This document shows positions 4,618-5,385 of a stretch of DNA of 5,385 nt, piece by piece. The position numbers and the translations under genes were made by a program. The DNA lies in contig JAJTIB010000179.1 of assembly GCA_021300075.1 (NCBI GenBank), positions 1 to 5,385 of the forward strand. Reading direction: 5' to 3'. Every line of letters starts with the position of its first letter. Positions within the stretch are counted from its first letter, which is position 1. Source of the stretch: Rickettsiales bacterium (lineage in GTDB: Bacteria; Pseudomonadota; Alphaproteobacteria; Rickettsiales; UBA3002). The notes beneath the pieces were generated by a model. That model was not told the origin of the DNA. It made no database searches and worked only from the letters and a program-made list of their open reading frames with translations.

Positions 4618-5385
4618 ATGACGCATCAATTTGTATATGTAATCAAAGGCTTATCGAAAACCTATCCGGGCGGAAAAACCGTACTTAAAGATATTTGGCT
4701 ATCGTTTTTTCCGGGCGCAAAAATTGGCATTGTCGGCCATAACGGTGCGGGCAAATCAACATTGCTAAAAATCATGGCAGGGCTGGACAAGGAATTTAAC
4801 GGCGAGGCCTGGGCCGCCGAAGGCATTAAGGTTGGGTTTTTACCGCAAGAACCCAAGCTCGACGAGAGCAAAAACGCCTTTGATAATGTGATGGAAGGCC
4901 TCAAAGAAAAGAAAAAACTTCTCGAAGATTTCAATGCCATTTCCGAAAAACTCGGCGAAGTGAGTGACAATGATGCGATGATGAAACTCATCGAAGAACA
5001 GGGCACGCTGCAGGAAAAAATTGACGCAGCGAATGCCTGGGAACTCGACCGTGAAATCGAGGTGGCGATGGAAGCGCTGCGCTGCCCCCCGGGGGAGGCG
5101 GCTGTCAAAACCCTCTCCGGTGGCGAGAAGCGCCGCGTCGCGCTCGCCAAATTACTGCTCGAAAAACCCGACATGCTGCTGCTCGATGAACCCACCAACC
5201 ATCTGGATGCCGAATCAGTGGCCTGGCTTGAGCATTACCTCAAAAATTATCCCGGTACGGTAGTGATGGTGACGCATGATCGCTATTTTCTCGACAATAT
5301 CACCGGCTGGACGCTGGAACTCGATCGCGGCCAGGGGCGGCCTTTTGAGGGCAATTATTCGAGCTGGCTCGAGCAGAAACAGAAA
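4618..5385 (+). CDS. ettA: Energy-dependent translational throttle EttA (ABC-F), N-terminal part (runs off right edge)
   Basis: EttA is a soluble ABC-F ATPase that binds the ribosomal E site and gates the first steps of elongation according to ATP/ADP. The 256 visible residues hold the first ABC domain: Walker A GHNGAGKST (40-48), Q-loop LPQEP (75-79), a charged arm insertion (about 85-150), signature LSGGE (166-170), Walker B LLLDEPTNHLDAES (187-200) with catalytic Glu191, and the switch THDRYFLDN (219-227). QFVYVIKGLSKTYPGG at the start and EGNYSSWLEQK at the end match EttA better than Uup or ABC-F resistance proteins. There are no membrane segments. The second ABC domain lies outside the window. 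The start ATG at 4618 has AAGGA (4606-4610) seven bases upstream. The 107 bases between it and the small minus ORF show no convincing plus-strand promoter. Confidence 0.93.
   Translation, partial: MTHQFVYVIKGLSKTYPGGKTVLKDIWLSFFPGAKIGIVGHNGAGKSTLLKIMAGLDKEFNGEAWAAEGIKVGFLPQEPKLDESKNAFDNVMEGLKEKKKLLEDFNAISEKLGEVSDNDAMMKLIEEQGTLQEKIDAANAWELDREIEVAMEALRCPPGEAAVKTLSGGEKRRVALAKLLLEKPDMLLLDEPTNHLDAESVAWLEHYLKNYPGTVVMVTHDRYFLDNITGWTLELDRGQGRPFEGNYSSWLEQKQK

Noticed and set aside
4662..5198. 178-residue minus-strand ORF
   Set aside because: Serine-rich antisense shadow of ettA, whose ABC motifs are clear on the plus strand.

Overview
The window looks like chromosomal DNA of an alphaproteobacterium. 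The best evidence is a circularly permuted (two-piece) tmRNA gene at about 2653-2985, an alpha-type SspB gene immediately downstream, a flavin-dependent thymidylate synthase (ThyX) and two PhoB-type boxes. The tmRNA tag carries two ANDN blocks. From memory this resembles tags of some Rickettsiales (Anaplasma/Ehrlichia-like), so an early-branching or host-associated alphaproteobacterium is possible, but that is only a hint. Base composition is moderate in GC and there is no clear sign of recent transfer.

Layout, left to right. 1-213 (minus) is the N-terminal part of thyX, which runs off the left edge. 214-360 is a short spacer with a dispersed-type perfect palindrome. 361-2541 (minus) is an unrecognised, alanine/glycine-rich 726-residue protein, preceded by a good Pho box. 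2542-2652 is a divergent promoter region. 2653-2985 (plus) is the permuted ssrA: acceptor piece first, then an intervening hairpin segment, then the coding piece. 2999-3240 is a strongly structured, apparently non-coding stretch with three hairpins that share one 14-nt loop sequence. 3341-3889 is sspB, 3957-4418 is tadA, and 4618-5385 is the N-terminal part of ettA, which runs off the right edge. Between tadA and ettA lie a 24-bp perfect inverted repeat, a possible 35-residue minus-strand ORF and a second Pho-box-like repeat.

Functionally, the plus-strand genes centre on translation and its quality control. tmRNA tags proteins from stalled ribosomes, SspB recognises the tag and delivers the protein to ClpXP, TadA makes inosine at tRNA position 34, and EttA acts on the ribosome. 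The gene for the degradation tag and the gene for its adaptor are neighbours. The tag appears to carry the adaptor-binding motif twice. The minus-strand features next to the Pho-like boxes (the 726-residue protein and perhaps the small ORF) may respond to phosphate limitation.
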